Part shown: positions 24,738 through 35,968 of the stretch, piece by piece | How positions within the stretch are numbered: the first letter of the stretch is position 1 | How the letters are laid out: every line of letters starts with the position of its first letter | DNA from: Sialis fuliginosa | Taxonomy: Eukaryota > Arthropoda > Insecta > Megaloptera > Sialidae | Assembly (NCBI GenBank): GCA_961205875.1 | Contig: OY540814.1 | Span: forward strand, 27,472,151 to 27,536,150 | DNA length: 64,000 bases | Direction: 5' to 3' | The notes under the pieces: generated by a model | The model's database searches: none | What the model saw: only the letters and a program-made list of their open reading frames with translations | Told to the model about the DNA's origin: nothing | Made by a program: the position numbers and the translations under genes

Positions 24738-24800
24738 AATTAGAGATACTCGTAGTAAGAGTTATGATAGCGGCGCCATTTTTAGTCAAATGCGATTTAT
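24738..24800 (+). repeat. Repeat family G fragment
   Basis: gagatactcgtagtaagagtt followed by gcgccatttttag matches 28583 and 55148 and directly precedes the satellite-like units. Confidence 0.6.
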
Positions 24801-24807
24801 CAAATAT

Positions 24808-25058
24808 GACCGTCGAGACCTCCTTCCTCTATTATGAACAAATTAAAATTGATAAATTAACAAATAAGTTGAATAATTCATATCTCAGCTTGGCGCGATC
24901 CTACAGATTCAAACTTTTTTTTAAAATATAGCTTACATCATTAACTTTAAGACTATCAAATGCCCTAAGACCGTCGAGACCTCCTTCCCCTATTATGAAC
25001 AAATTAAAATTGATAAATCAACAAATAAGTTGATTAGTTAATATCTCAGCTAATACCT
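24808..25058 (-). repeat. Diverged, inverted relatives of the 183-bp satellite
   Basis: Two units start with gaccgtcgagacctccttcc at 24808 and 24969 (period 161 bp), the second partial. The complement shares the landmark order of the array at 30321-33123: gatcgcgccaagctgagat, a long A/T run, gtaagct-type text and ctttaag-type text. Divergence is large, so they are old relatives rather than recent copies. Confidence 0.6.
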
Positions 25059-25289
25059 TTTCTGGGTTGCTGAATAAGTATTTGTTAGTTAGCAGCTATC
25101 AAATAATCGATTTTTTTTACAAATTAACATTGTTTATATTTAGCTATATTTTTTGATAATCGGGTTTAACTGATCGACAAGAAATTTAAAGATAAAAAAA
25201 AAGTTTACTCAAAAATTACAGCCTGTACACTGATTTGAACCAAAAAAGTGACTTATGTTCCATTGTGCGCCACCTCACCTTGTCTGACG

Positions 25290-25612
25290 CCCCGGGCGGT
25301 CGCTCTGGTTCATCCCCCCCCCCCTAAAGCCATATTTGTTTTCGAAAATAAGTACTAATAAATATTAGTTATAAATTTGTAAATTATTTTATTACAGACA
25401 TTTAAATAGGTCATGAAAAACAAAAATTGTTAAACAAAATCGCCCTGGTTCCCCCCCCCCCCCCCTAAAGCCATATTTGTTTTCGAAAATAAGTACTAAT
25501 AAATATTAGTTATAAATTTGTAAATTATTTTATTACAGACATTTAAGTAGGTCATGAAAAACAAAAATTGTTAAACAAAATCGCCCTGGTTCCCCCCACC
25601 CCCTAAAGCTGG
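25290..25612 (+). repeat. Tandem duplication of a 138-141 bp unit with poly-C
   Basis: taaagccatatttgttttcg begins at 25325 and 25466, and a truncated third start (taaagct) lies at 25604. Each unit is preceded by ctggttc and a poly-C run. The two full units are nearly identical except for C-run length. Confidence 0.85.
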
Positions 25613-25944
25613 TACTGCGGACAACTTCAAAATAATTTTATAATTATGTGGGTATTTTGGTATTTTATAATATATTCTCCATTTAGTAAATTTTTAAACC
25701 ACTTAAAGATTAAAGCTATTATTTTTCATGTGGTGACGTCTTACATACATTAGATCTACTATTCGTGATAAAACCACGTGTATGTGTACCTATAAAAGAT
25801 AGTAAAGGTTTTACTGTACATAATTTAGATACGCTTTGATCGTTTTGTTTAATGAAATTTCAACATTACAGGATCAAAGACATAAGACATATATATAGTA
25901 TCTAAAACACACGTCCTTCTCTCTCTCTCTTACTATGTTGAATT

Positions 25945-26060
25945 CAGGGACGGTTCTAAGGGGGGGGGGGAGGGTATTGGTCAACATCCTTAATATATAT
26001 GAAACTCAATGTCTGTCTGTCTGTCCGTTAATGCGCTTATCACTCGAGAACCACTTATCA
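25945..26060 (+). repeat. hAT-like end plus family M-like text
   Basis: cagggacggttctaagg followed by a G run resembles an hAT terminus. gtctgtctgtctgtccgtta and a cactcgagaaccact-type block near 26010-26060 are typical of an insect repeat family also seen near 55790 and 60690. Confidence 0.45.
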
Positions 26061-27237
26061 GATTTACGTGGTTTCTTTTTTATTTCATAGGTACGTTCTC
26101 TGGCCAGGTTATAGGTTATATTTTGTTACGTTAGGTAACATAACAACTAAGCAGTGACGATAATAGTTAATCAAGTCGGAAAAAAATTTGTCGTCGGCGC
26201 GCTATTTTGCAATACGCTGCCTAAACCGTTCAATATTAAACAAAATAATGTAGTAAAGAACTGTGTAGAATCAAAAGATCTACAATAAAGTCAGCGGCAC
26301 CATATGTCTAAATTTTAAATTTAAGCCACAATGACTGCTTTTATGTTACAAACAAAATTAAAAATATTTGGGTTTTGTTTACGTGGACTTATGACCTGCA
26401 AAACATTAATCCTTATCGAAATAAATTATTTCATCGTCATAAGTACTTAATGTAGATATAATTTGCCCTTTACAGCATCCAATTTGGTCGTATAGTTTAG
26501 AAAATATCTTGAAATATACATACGGGAACATATTATTCGCGATATTTTTTAAATTTCAATTACCATTCAAGCTGGGCTCTTGATATGAATCTTGGCTTCT
26601 GGATACAATCCGCACCGATTAATCAAGGCTGTATTGAAATACATATATCATTCATTGGAAATCGATTTTAAAAATATTTAAGAAATACATAAAAAAAATT
26701 AAAAAAATGAATTTGATTTTTTTTGGGGGGGGGGGGTAAAACGAGTACAGCCAGTCCTGCAAATATGTGTGCATGCCTCACATACTGTCACAAAGCGGTT
26801 GTTGTGTGCATGTATGTGGAGTTTCGAATATGGGTCACGTCTTATCTTGGACTTATGAAAATAGAGGAAGTTTGAATATGCACGTTTCTCGGAAGAACAA
26901 GATTTCGTTATGTAGTATATATTTTTCATAAACATACAAAGTGTATAACGTTTACTTTAGACGGTCTGTGTGTATATATTTTTTTATTCCATCAACAAAA
27001 ACCGGAAGACGTGACAATTTAGATTAAGTGGGCGTGAGCTAAAAACCGCCGTTCTATAGGGGGTTTATTTATAAGGAAGTTAATAACATATTTTTTTATC
27101 GTTTAGGGTTTTAATAGGAAATTAAAAATTTGATCTCTTTTTTAATTCAGTTTTGAATTAAGTAGACGTGGACTAAAATCTACTGATTTTATTTTGCTTC
27201 GACATATTTGGGGAAGATATTTGATCATTTCTGAAAG
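26060..27237. other. Low-copy spacer, no gene supported
   Basis: About 26585-26635 (aatcttggcttctggataca) is a family L fragment shared with 37450 and, inverted, with 51945 and 55050. A G run lies at about 26724-26736. A 78-codon minus frame (26699-26935) runs through the G tract and is not credible. Confidence 0.4.
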
Positions 27238-27815
27238 CAGTAGGGTCAACTGGGGTAAAAGTGAAACAAAATACAAATCTTTCATGTTTTTTGACAGTTA
27301 ACGATACAAATTCATAGTTTAATTTTTTCTACTAGATGCGCTTATGAATAACCATTTTAAATACTTACGTCATTTGAACTGTACGATACAACACGGACTT
27401 TAAAAATGAAAAAAGTGTGTTTCATTTTTAACCTCTAATTTGGGAAAAAGTGATACAGGCCTCTAATGGAAAATATTTCTCGAAAAATTAAAAGAAAAGC
27501 TACAAAGGTAACTTTGATTTATCATCTTTGTGGCATATCAATGTGAAATTGTAACTTTAATTAATATCTGAGCTATACAGAAAGTTATGTGCAAAGAATT
27601 AAAATTTAATTTACATGTTTTGACATCGACTAACAGGGAAATCTGTAGGGGTGACACATCACTTATGAGGCGATTCATATTTTCAGGTCGCTTTAACAAA
27701 CCTTTAATGATGATGTCAGTTTTTATAATTCTCCTATAAACAAATTAGTTTCTTAGTTGCAAGTTTGTTTCACTTTTACCCCATTTTTTTGGTGTTTCAT
27801 ATTTACCCTGCTCGA
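27238..27815. mobile_element. Inverted-ended element GGGTMAACTGGGGTAAAAGTG
   Basis: The left end tagggtcaactggggtaaaa and gtgaaaca are mirrored at the right by tgtttcacttttacccc and atttaccctgctcgacac. The interior is non-coding. It resembles the GGGGTAATTAC element at 12969-13311 in its ends. Confidence 0.6.
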
Positions 27816-27842
27816 CACTACATGATATTATAATTCATGATA

Positions 27843-27872
27843 TTTTTTATTTGTGTCTTTTTACAGGTGAGT
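27843..27872 (+). promoter_or_regulatory. Candidate recursive splice site (AG|GT)
   Basis: A pyrimidine-rich acceptor (atttgtgtctttttacag, ending at 27866) is joined directly to a donor gtgagt beginning at 27867, giving a zero-length exon. Such ratchet sites are known in very long insect introns. Here it is a sequence match only; it could also be the acceptor of an ordinary exon starting at 27867. Confidence 0.35.
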
Positions 27873-28345
27873 TTTGTCGTTATAATAATATTAAACGTGT
27901 TTCTCCTTTCTTTGTTTTTTGGCCGACTGGGTGTAAATATTGTTATAATATTTTCATATTTTTAAGTGACTGCATATTATGTTACTAATGTATGGTTTAA
28001 AAATAACATAAAGGTACTAGGTGTGGCTTAAAACACAAGAGAATTAGTTTCTGATTCATTTATAATATCTTAAGACTTTTGATCTTACCGTTTCTGGAAC
28101 AGCAATATTTTTTAAATTGTTAATTTTGATTTTTTTTGCATTTATGCTGATAAACATATAAAAAATTAATTGAGCCGTATAAAAGGAAGACACCCCTAAA
28201 ATTTCACCTGTTTGGGCTGGGCGTTGATGAGTCAATCACTACTAAACTATAAAAAATTGAAATAAATAAATTGTTATTTTTTCGATGATTTTATAAATTT
28301 CAAATTGAAAAAAGTATGTATTTATATATAAAATATACGTAAGCT

Positions 28346-28433
28346 TTTGATTTCTCTGACAACAAACAAATTGATCTGAAGACAAATCAGGTGAACGGAA
28401 ATGAGGTATTGTCAACGCAGAATCTGTTGACAT
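28346..28433 (-). other. Weak exon-like frame on minus
   Basis: On minus, an acceptor-like atgtcaacag follows a long T-rich tract. Then comes an open frame with mixed composition (for example ALTIPHFRSPDLSSDQF) and a possible donor gtatat below 28346. There is no repeat partner and no recognised family. Confidence 0.2.
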
Positions 28434-28582
28434 TCAGGATGGTTTATTTTCTTTTATAAAAAAAAAACATACAAAAACGTGACGTTCATTTTAGAGATGG
28501 GAGGAAAACGTCTCACTGATTAGAATTTTCAATATGAATATTTGATTTACACATTGAATGTAACTGTAATTAACAACTATAG

Positions 28583-28795
28583 CGTAGAGATACTCTAATA
28601 AGAGTTATGATAGCGTCGCCATTTTTGCCCATACCGATTTATTAAAAAAATAATTTTTTGCAAGCATAAAAAAATTAAATTGAACATAGTGTAATAATAT
28701 GATTGATTGATGAAGTCATAAAATACTTGGCTACTACAATCAATCAGAAATCGATTCGGGCTGTCAGAACTCTTGATATGAGTACCTATAACGTA
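28583..28795 (+). repeat. Dispersed repeat family G, copy
   Basis: It aligns with 55148-55350 through gagatactc, gcgtcgccattttt, aaatacttggctac and the aaatcgattc block. Confidence 0.7.
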
Positions 28796-28839
28796 CTAAT
28801 ACATTTTTAATTTCTAATATATTTGGCATCGATTAAAAT

Positions 28840-29397
28840 GAATAATAATAATTGTATATCTGCCTTTTTGTTCCCGTTTGACACGAAAACTACTGAACCG
28901 ATTTTTATGTTACTTTCACCTTTTGTAAAGCATATGAATTAGTTTTGATTTAAGAAATTTTATATTTGATATTTTTTAGTAAAAATATGTACCTACATAT
29001 AATTATTTAGAGGAGGAATTAGGTATTTAACATATTAACTTTTGCTACGCTACTGAAAGATATGATAGAGTGTATTAAATTGATACATGTACAAACTTTC
29101 AATGGTTCAAAATAAAATATGCTTTTAAATTACTTTTGGGGTCCAGGTGTTACCTCCCGCGTATTTGGAGTGAGGCGCCACTGACGTAAATTAAATGAAA
29201 GGCTGTGAATATATATACACAGACGTTTCAACAGTTTTCTTTTTCACCCATCAATAAATGTCACATTAAATTAAATAGTTTCTCGCGAAATCTTTCAAAC
29301 AAGGATGAAAAATAACTGCGTCTATATTAATCAGAGAGAGAGAGGGATATGGTGTTGTTTCTATCTTATTGCTTACATTTGAAAAGACAAAGATATA
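28840..29397 (+). repeat. Repeat-derived spacer with an hAT-like end
   Basis: About 28865-28905 (gaaaactactgaaccgattt) is a family M-like fragment. The complement of aggcgccactg at about 29171-29181 reads cagtggcgcctcactcc, an hAT-type end lacking an identified partner. A GA microsatellite lies at about 29332-29344. Confidence 0.4.
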
Positions 29398-29720
29398 CAG
29401 GGTGGTCCGGTTTGGGATACAGATATTTTAGGAGCTGATTCCCTTGGTCAAAAAAAATTGTAATGAAAAGGGGGTATATCTTTAACACCCTTTGAGCTAC
29501 AGGTTGTTAAAAAAATTCCTTCAAAGTAGTATTTACAAACAAAGATTATCTCATAGCTTCCAAAGTAATGTAACTAGAGCAACCACGATGAGTCAGTTTC
29601 ATAGGTAATTAACTAACGTATTTTTCAACATTACTGCTACCGCGTTCCCAGTTCAGAGTAAAAAAATATGTTTATTTTTTTGAAAAGTTTTATGAAAATG
29701 ATATTTTTCCCCAAAAGTAT
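29398..29720 (+). repeat. Repeat family K, plus copy
   Basis: It starts cagggtggtccggtttggga. About 29490-29720 (caaagtaatgtaactagagc and following) is the complement of 13010-13235. Confidence 0.65.
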
Positions 29721-29910
29721 CTGTAATATGTAGTATTTTTTATCATTATTTTAGTGTGTCATAATGTTACCTACAAATTCACTACATCAAATTTGGACCT
29801 GAGTCTTACAGTTTTCCAGTTATAAATTATTAAATACTATTACTTACAAAAATGACTTTTTTATATGTATCCAATATAAAATTATATTTTCTACATTTTT
29901 AGTTCAGTAA

Positions 29911-30226
29911 TGTCCGGTATTATAAAAGAGCTAGTAAAATTTGCTAGCTAGCAATTACTTTAAAATGGAGTATTAATACTGTACTAGTATCTATAGATTA
30001 GTTATGGAATTTAGAGCAGTGACACTTCAACTAATTGTAAGACAGTTGGCATCTTTCAAAATAATTTTCATAATATCCCCACTGTTTTAATACCGTTGGT
30101 ATTTAACTACAACGCGTGCGTGAAATTTGTCAAAGTCATCAACAAACTCCAAAATAACTGTCATATAAGTTTGATATCTCATTTGAAAGTGCTGCAAATT
30201 TGCTAGCTCCTTTATAATACCGGACA
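29911..30226. mobile_element. Inverted-ended element ATGTCCGGTATTATAAA, family P
   Basis: tgtccggtattataaaagag at the left is mirrored by ctcctttataataccggaca at the right, with further inverted gctagc-containing text inside. No coding frame. Confidence 0.7.
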
Positions 30227-30230
30227 TAAA

Positions 30231-30320
30231 ACTATCGTAAAATTTTTTTCAATGTCTATTTTTGACCCACATGGTCGATTTTTTATCATAAAAATCAGTT
30301 CCACGCTTACAATAAATTTG
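30231..30320 (+). repeat. Left 90-bp direct repeat flanking the satellite array
   Basis: actatcgtaaaattttttt through aataaatttg recurs at 33132-33221 with only two or three mismatches (gacccacatgg against gactcccatgg). Confidence 0.9.
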
Positions 30321-33123
30321 AAGGTCTTTAAGTGCGTGATGCTCTTAAAGATAATAGTGTAAGCTACATTTAAAAAAAAACTGGAGTCTCCTCGATCACG
30401 CCAAGCTGAGATATTAACTATTCAATTTACTTTTTTGTTAGCGTATGAGTTTTAATTTGTTTTTTTAGTTTTAACTTGTTTTTAAAAAGGGAAGGAGCAC
30501 GCGAAGGTCTTTAAGTGCGTGATGTTCTTAAAGACAAAAGTGTAAGCTACATTTAAAAAAAAACAGGAGTCTCCTCGATCACGCCAAGCTGAGATATTAA
30601 CTATTCAATTTACTTCTTTGTTAGCGTATGAAGTTTAATTTGTTTTTTTAGTTTTAACTTGTTTTTAAAAAGGGAAGGAGCACGCGAAGGTCTTTAAGTG
30701 CGTGATGCTCTTAAAGATAATAGTGTAAGCTACATTTAAAAAAAAACTGGAGTCTCCTCGATCGCGCCAAGCTGAGATATTAACTATTCAATTTACTTCT
30801 TTGTTAGCGTATGAGTTTTAATTTGTTTTTTTAGTTTTAACTTGTTTTTAAAAAGGGAAGGAGCACGCGAAGGTCTTTAAGTGCGTGATGCTCTTAAAGA
30901 CAATAGTGTAAGCTACATTTAAAAAAAAAACTGGAGTCTCCTCGATCACGCCAAGCTGAGAAATTAACTATTCAATTTACTTCTTCGTTAGCGTATGAGT
31001 TTTAATTTGTTTTTTTTTAGTTTTAACTTGTTTTTAAAAAGGGAAGGAGCACGCGAAGGTCTTTAAGTGCGTGATGCTCTTAAAGACAATAGTGTAAGCT
31101 ACATTTAAAAAAAAAACTGGAGTCTCCTCGATCACGCCAAGCTGAGATATTAAGTATTCAATTTACTTCTTCGTTAGCGTATGAGTTTTAATTTGTTTTT
31201 TTAGTTTTAACTTGTTTTTAAAAAGGGAAGGAGCACGCGAAGGTCTTTAAGTGCGTGATGCTCTTAAAGATAATAGTGTAAGCTACATTTAAAAAAAAAA
31301 CTGGAGTTTCTTCGATCGCGCCAAGCTGAGATATTAACTATTCAATTTACTTCTTTGTTAGCGTATGAGTTTTAATTTGTTTTTTTAGTTTTAACTTGTT
31401 TTTAAAAAGGGAAGGAGCACGCGAAGGTCTTTAAGTGCGTGATGCTCTTAAAGATAATAGTGTAAGCTACATTTTAAAAAAAAACTGGAGTCTCTTCGAT
31501 CGCGCCAAGCTGAGATATTAACTATTCAATTTACTTCTTTGTTAGCGTATGAGTTTTAATTTGTTTTTTTAGTTTTAACTTGTTTTTAAAAAGGGAAGGA
31601 GCACGCGAAGGTCTTTAAGTGCGTGATGCTCTTAAAGATAATAGTGTAAGCTACATTTAAAAAAAAAACTGGAGTCTCTTCGATCGCGCCAAGCTGAGAT
31701 ATTAACTATTCAATTTACTTCTTTGTTAGCGTATGAGTTTTAATTTGTTTTTTTAGTTTTAACTTGTTTTTAAAAAGGGAAGGAGCACGCGAAGGTCTTT
31801 AAGTGCGTGATGCTCTTAAAGATAATAGTGTAAGCTACATTTTAAAAAAAAACTGGAGTCTCTTCGATCGCGCCAAGCTGAGATATTAACTATTCAATTT
31901 ACTTCTTTGTTAGCGTATGAGTTTTAATTTGTTTTTTTTTTAGTTTTAACTTGTTTTTAAAAAGGGAAGGAGCACGCGAAGGTCTTTAAGTGCGTGATGC
32001 TCTTAAAGATAATAGTGTAAGCTACATTTAAAAAAAAAACTGGAGTCTCTTCGATCGCGCCAAGCTGAGATATTAACTATTCAATTTACTTCTTTGTTAG
32101 CGTATGAGTTTTAATTTGTTTTTTTTTTAGTTTTAACTTGTTTTTAAAAAGGGAAGGAGCACGCGAAGGTCTTTAAGTGCGTGATGCTCTTAAAGATAAT
32201 AGTGTAAGCTACATTTTAAAAAAAAACTGGAGTCTCTTCGATCGCGCCAAGCTGAGATATTAACTATTCAATTTACTTCTTTGTTAGCGTATGAGTTTTA
32301 ATTTGTTTTTTTAGTTTTAACTTGTTTTTAAAAAGGGAAGGAGCACGCGAAGGTCTTTAAGTGCGTGATGCTCTTAAAGATAATAGTGTAAGCTACATTT
32401 TAAAAAAAAACTGGAGTCTCTTCGATCGCGCCAAGCTGAGATATTAACTATTCAATTTACTTCTTTGTTAGCGTATGAGTTTTAATTTGTTTTTTTTTAG
32501 TTTTAACTTGTTTTTAAAAAGGGAAGGAGCACGCGAAGGTCTTTAAGTGCGTGATGCTCTTAAAGATAATAGTGTAAGCTACATTTTAAAAAAAAACTGG
32601 AGTCTCTTCGATCGCGCCAAGCTGAGATATTAACTATTCAATTTACTTCTTTGTTAGCGTATGAGTTTTAATTTGTTTTTTTTTAGTTTTAACTTGTTTT
32701 TAAAAAGGGAAGGAGCACGCGAAGGTCTTTAAGTGCGTGATGCTCTTAAAGATAATAGTGTAAGCTACATTTTAAAAAAAAACTGGAGTCTCTTCGATCG
32801 CGCCAAGCTGAGATATTAACTATTCAATTTACTTCTTTGTTAGCGTATGAGTTTTAATTTGTTTTTTTAGTTTTAACTTGTTTTTAAAAAGGGAAGGAGC
32901 ACGCGAAGGTCTTTAAGTGCGTGATGCTCTTAAAGACAATAGTGTAAGCTACATTTAAAAAAAAAACTGGAGTCTCCTCGATCACGCCAAGCTGAGAAAT
33001 TAACTATTCAATTTACTTCTTCGTTAGCGTATGAGTTTTAATTTGTTTTTTTTTAGTTTTAACTTGTTTTTAAAAAGGGAAGGAGCACGCGAAGGTCTTT
33101 GGGTGTGTGATACTCTTAAAGAT
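30321..33123 (+). repeat. Tandem satellite array, 183-187 bp unit, 15 full copies
   Basis: Units start with aaggtctttaag at 30321, 30504, 30687, 30870, 31056, 31240, 31424, 31608, 31792, 31979, 32166, 32350, 32536, 32722 and 32906. A truncated, diverged unit starts at 33092. Length differences come almost entirely from A and T runs. Outer units carry cctcgatcacgcc and the inner ones cttcgatcgcgcc. No coding frame crosses a unit. Confidence 0.97.
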
Positions 33124-33131
33124 AACTAATT

Positions 33132-33221
33132 ACTATCGTAAAATTTTTTTCAATGTCTATTTTTGACTCCCATGGTCGATTTTTTATCATAAAAATCAGT
33201 TCCACGCTTACAATAAATTTG
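33132..33221 (+). repeat. Right 90-bp direct repeat flanking the satellite array
   Basis: Partner of 30231-30320 in the same orientation. The array lies exactly between the two. There are no visible inverted ends or target duplications outside the pair. Confidence 0.9.
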
Positions 33222-33432
33222 ACAGAAAATGAATAGAAATATGATTTTTTATTCAAATTTTTACGCGCGCAAACATGCTCGTTTTTTTTCCACAGAGTCG
33301 AATATCACCCACAGAATCATGTGACGCTCGCTGAAAGCTGTTGAGATGAACCTTGCATCACACACACACACACACTGGCGTTCTGTGTTGTCATGACAAC
33401 CGAACCGGCGCCTCCACCATCCGCCGATCATA
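33222..33432. other. GC-richer island with a CA microsatellite
   Basis: A (CA)n tract lies at about 33359-33375, followed by tgtcatgacaaccgaaccgg and gcctccaccatccgccgatc. No repeat partner; not enough frame for a coding call. Confidence 0.4.
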
Positions 33433-34431
33433 TACAGGTTGATTTACAACTACTGTAAAAAAAAATTAACAGTAGATCGAGAATGTTATTTTAAACAAAA
33501 AACCTTATGTGAACATATGGCCGGAAATTCTTCCTGAGGGAGCTACAGTCTTTTACCCAAAATTAGTGTTTATTTAATATCTAAAGAATCTATTGTAGTA
33601 CAGTTATGAAATTTGAGACAGGGATTGGTATTAATAAGTGTTATCGATTTCCAGTATCAAATAATAATAATTTAGACCAGGGGTGTATGGGGTCAGTGGG
33701 CCCGCCGATTTTTATCAAGTATTTTTTTGTTCTTTAACTTTTTCCTGAGTTGGGTACTTGTAGAAGATTATATGAAACAAAATACACAAAAAATATACTT
33801 TGTTAATTTATCATAAGATCAACCGTTTTTGAAAAATATCGAAAAAAAGAAAGTACTGCAGAATTTAACTTAATACGGATGCTTCAAATTAGACAAAATG
33901 TGTTTATATTCTTGTTCTATGATTAAAAATAAGATAAAAAGTTAATATAAATATATCATAGAGTTATAGCCAGTTGTATTACTGTTGCACGTATTTTACT
34001 AACATGATTAAAAAACGAAACTATAAATGGCTGTTTGTTGTTAAAAATTCAGTTTTGGAGGTATATTTATATTAACTTTTTATCTTATTTTTAATTATAT
34101 TCATTTTGTGTAATTTGAAGCATCCGTATTAAGTAAAATTCAGCAGTACTTTCTTTTTTTCGATATTTTTCAAAAACGGTTGATCTTATGATAAATGTGT
34201 ATTTTGTATCATATAATCTTCTAGAAAAATTCAAGAATAAAAAAATACTTAATAAAAGTCGGCGGGCCCAATGGCCCCATACACCCCTGGTCGAAATTAT
34301 TATTATTTGATACTGGAAATTGATAACACTTATAAATACCAAGAATTTCCGGACATAAGGTTTATTGTTAAAATTACATCCTCGATCTAGTGTTAAATTT
34401 TTTTACACAAGTTGTAAATCATCCTGTATAT
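33433..34431. mobile_element. 1-kb palindromic element, TATACAGG ends
   Basis: Arms of roughly 480 bp mirror each other: acaggttgatttacaac against gtaaatcatcctgtata, ccaggggtgtatgggg against cccatacacccctgg, gatcaaccgtttttgaaaa against its complement, and tacggatgcttcaaatta against its complement. The inner ccaggggtg pair resembles hAT ends, but the flanks just outside continue the palindrome rather than forming a target duplication. Frames on both strands are mirror shadows. Confidence 0.8.
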
Positions 34432-35165
34432 ATTATGTGTGTGTGTGTGTATTGCTGTTGTGTCGGCCCAGTGTGTATGTATATGTGTCGAAGCCGTAGT
34501 TTGATCCAAGGATTAGAAAATGGGCGGTGTTATTTATTTTTAATACTCGGATTTGGAGGTTATATATTTAAGAAATATATTTTCATGATCGTAGAGAGTT
34601 TGGTAGAGGGTAGGGCTGGAGGGTATTATTATTATTATATAATATACTATTCTGTCTTTATAATTTTGATATGGATAAAAAAAAATGTATACATTTGATT
34701 TAAAATCAATATTTGTTATTTTACATTCTTGTTTATTTTATTTGTCTATATAGTAGAAGACATGTAAAAAACATGATAAAAACTATAATATTGCAATTCC
34801 GTTCTTCGTAAAAAAATGTAAAACAAATCAACTGTTGTAAATTTAGAAAAAAATATTGATTTGAGTCGGCGATTAAATAAAAATTCATCATTATACTTTT
34901 CAATCGTATATTTCTTTTAACGAATAAGTACATATATGTATGTAGTACACTATGTTGGCTTTGATCTGAAATCGATTTGAGTTGTTTTGTGTTTTTCAAA
35001 ATAGAAAAATAGAGGGAAACACTAGAAGCGATAGAAGAGAACTTGAAAGATATGATATTTGTGAGCACATATTATAACAACTTCTGCATCACGTATTGCA
35101 AGTATGTTGAAGTATACTTCAAAAGTAACAGATTAGTGAAAATATCGGTTTTATGTAGAACCAAA
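34432..35165. other. AT-rich spacer with TG and TTA microsatellites
   Basis: A TG-rich run lies at about 34437-34451 and an ATT-type run at about 34623-34640. The 102-codon plus frame and the 111-codon minus frame are low-complexity and unrecognised. Confidence 0.4.
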
Positions 35166-35170
35166 CACGA

Positions 35171-35400
35171 CTTAACCCTCTCATGCACGATGTCCACAAA
35201 TGTGGACATTTATATAAATTGGATTGCCTTAGTTTTTACTTACATAATTTATTGTTTTTATGCACTTAACTAAATATCGGTAATATGGGGAACTATACAT
35301 GACTTAACCCTCTCATGCACGATGTCCACAAACGAGGACATTTATATAAATTGGATTGCCTTAGTTCTTACTTACATAATTTATTGTTTTTAAGCACGAT
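35171..35400 (+). repeat. Two-copy tandem duplication, about 132-bp unit
   Basis: cttaaccctctcatgcacga begins at about 35171 and 35303. The downstream ggacatttatataaattgga and ttacttacataatttattg blocks repeat too. Frames at 35043-35509 follow the duplication and are not genes. Confidence 0.85.
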
Positions 35401-35409
35401 GCCCATATT

Positions 35410-35965
35410 TAAATTAATATTTAGTCGCCAGCTGTCAGAACTGATTAATATTTATGTAATGTTTAAAACTTTATATCTTTGTATGAAAGAGAGGGTTAAT
35501 AATTTTTAACATAAAAAAATTCAGAGGGAGAACTCTTATATGATTTTCCAAAACAGCTGATTCGAATGGCACCAATATCAATAGGTCTTGAGTTTTTGCA
35601 AAAAAAAAATATCAAATCAAATTTTTTACTTGTCATAAATTAAAAATTTATTTATCTTCAAAAAAACATAGTAGTAGTCCGTAGGATTTATAATTACGAA
35701 TTTAGTGGTCCGAGGTTCAAAAGTTTTGCGATCGCTGGTCTCAGCAACTTATATAAGCTATCTAACGTCGTAGGTAAAGGAATAAAAAACGTACACAGTT
35801 AAAAAGAAATAAAACCATGAACACAGTAATTAATTCTACCTTCGAATGAAATGGATCCACGTTTTTACTAGTTCCAGTTAGAACAGAGAACTTTGTATGT
35901 AAGGTTATGTCAGCAACTGTGAACAATGTGTTCATGTGCGCCAACTTCAAGGTATATAAAGACAA
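35410..35965. other. Spacer, nothing firmly recognised
   Basis: About 35560-35610 (gcaccaatatcaataggtct) is weakly similar to family H. A 70-codon minus frame (35762-35974) has no recognisable domain. Confidence 0.3.
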
Positions 35966-35968
35966 GGG

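Noticed and set aside
30321..33123. CRISPR array
   Set aside because: Units are tandem without unique spacers, are 183-187 bp long and lie in eukaryotic DNA; it is a satellite array.
30231..33221. LTR retrotransposon with 90-bp LTRs
   Set aside because: No gag-pol frame, no primer-binding site or polypurine tract, no TG...CA repeat ends, and the interior is a tandem array.
34390..35068. 102-codon plus and 111-codon minus frames
   Set aside because: Low-complexity Cys/Tyr/Ile-rich translations of TG and ATT microsatellites and AT-rich DNA; no domain and no splice context.
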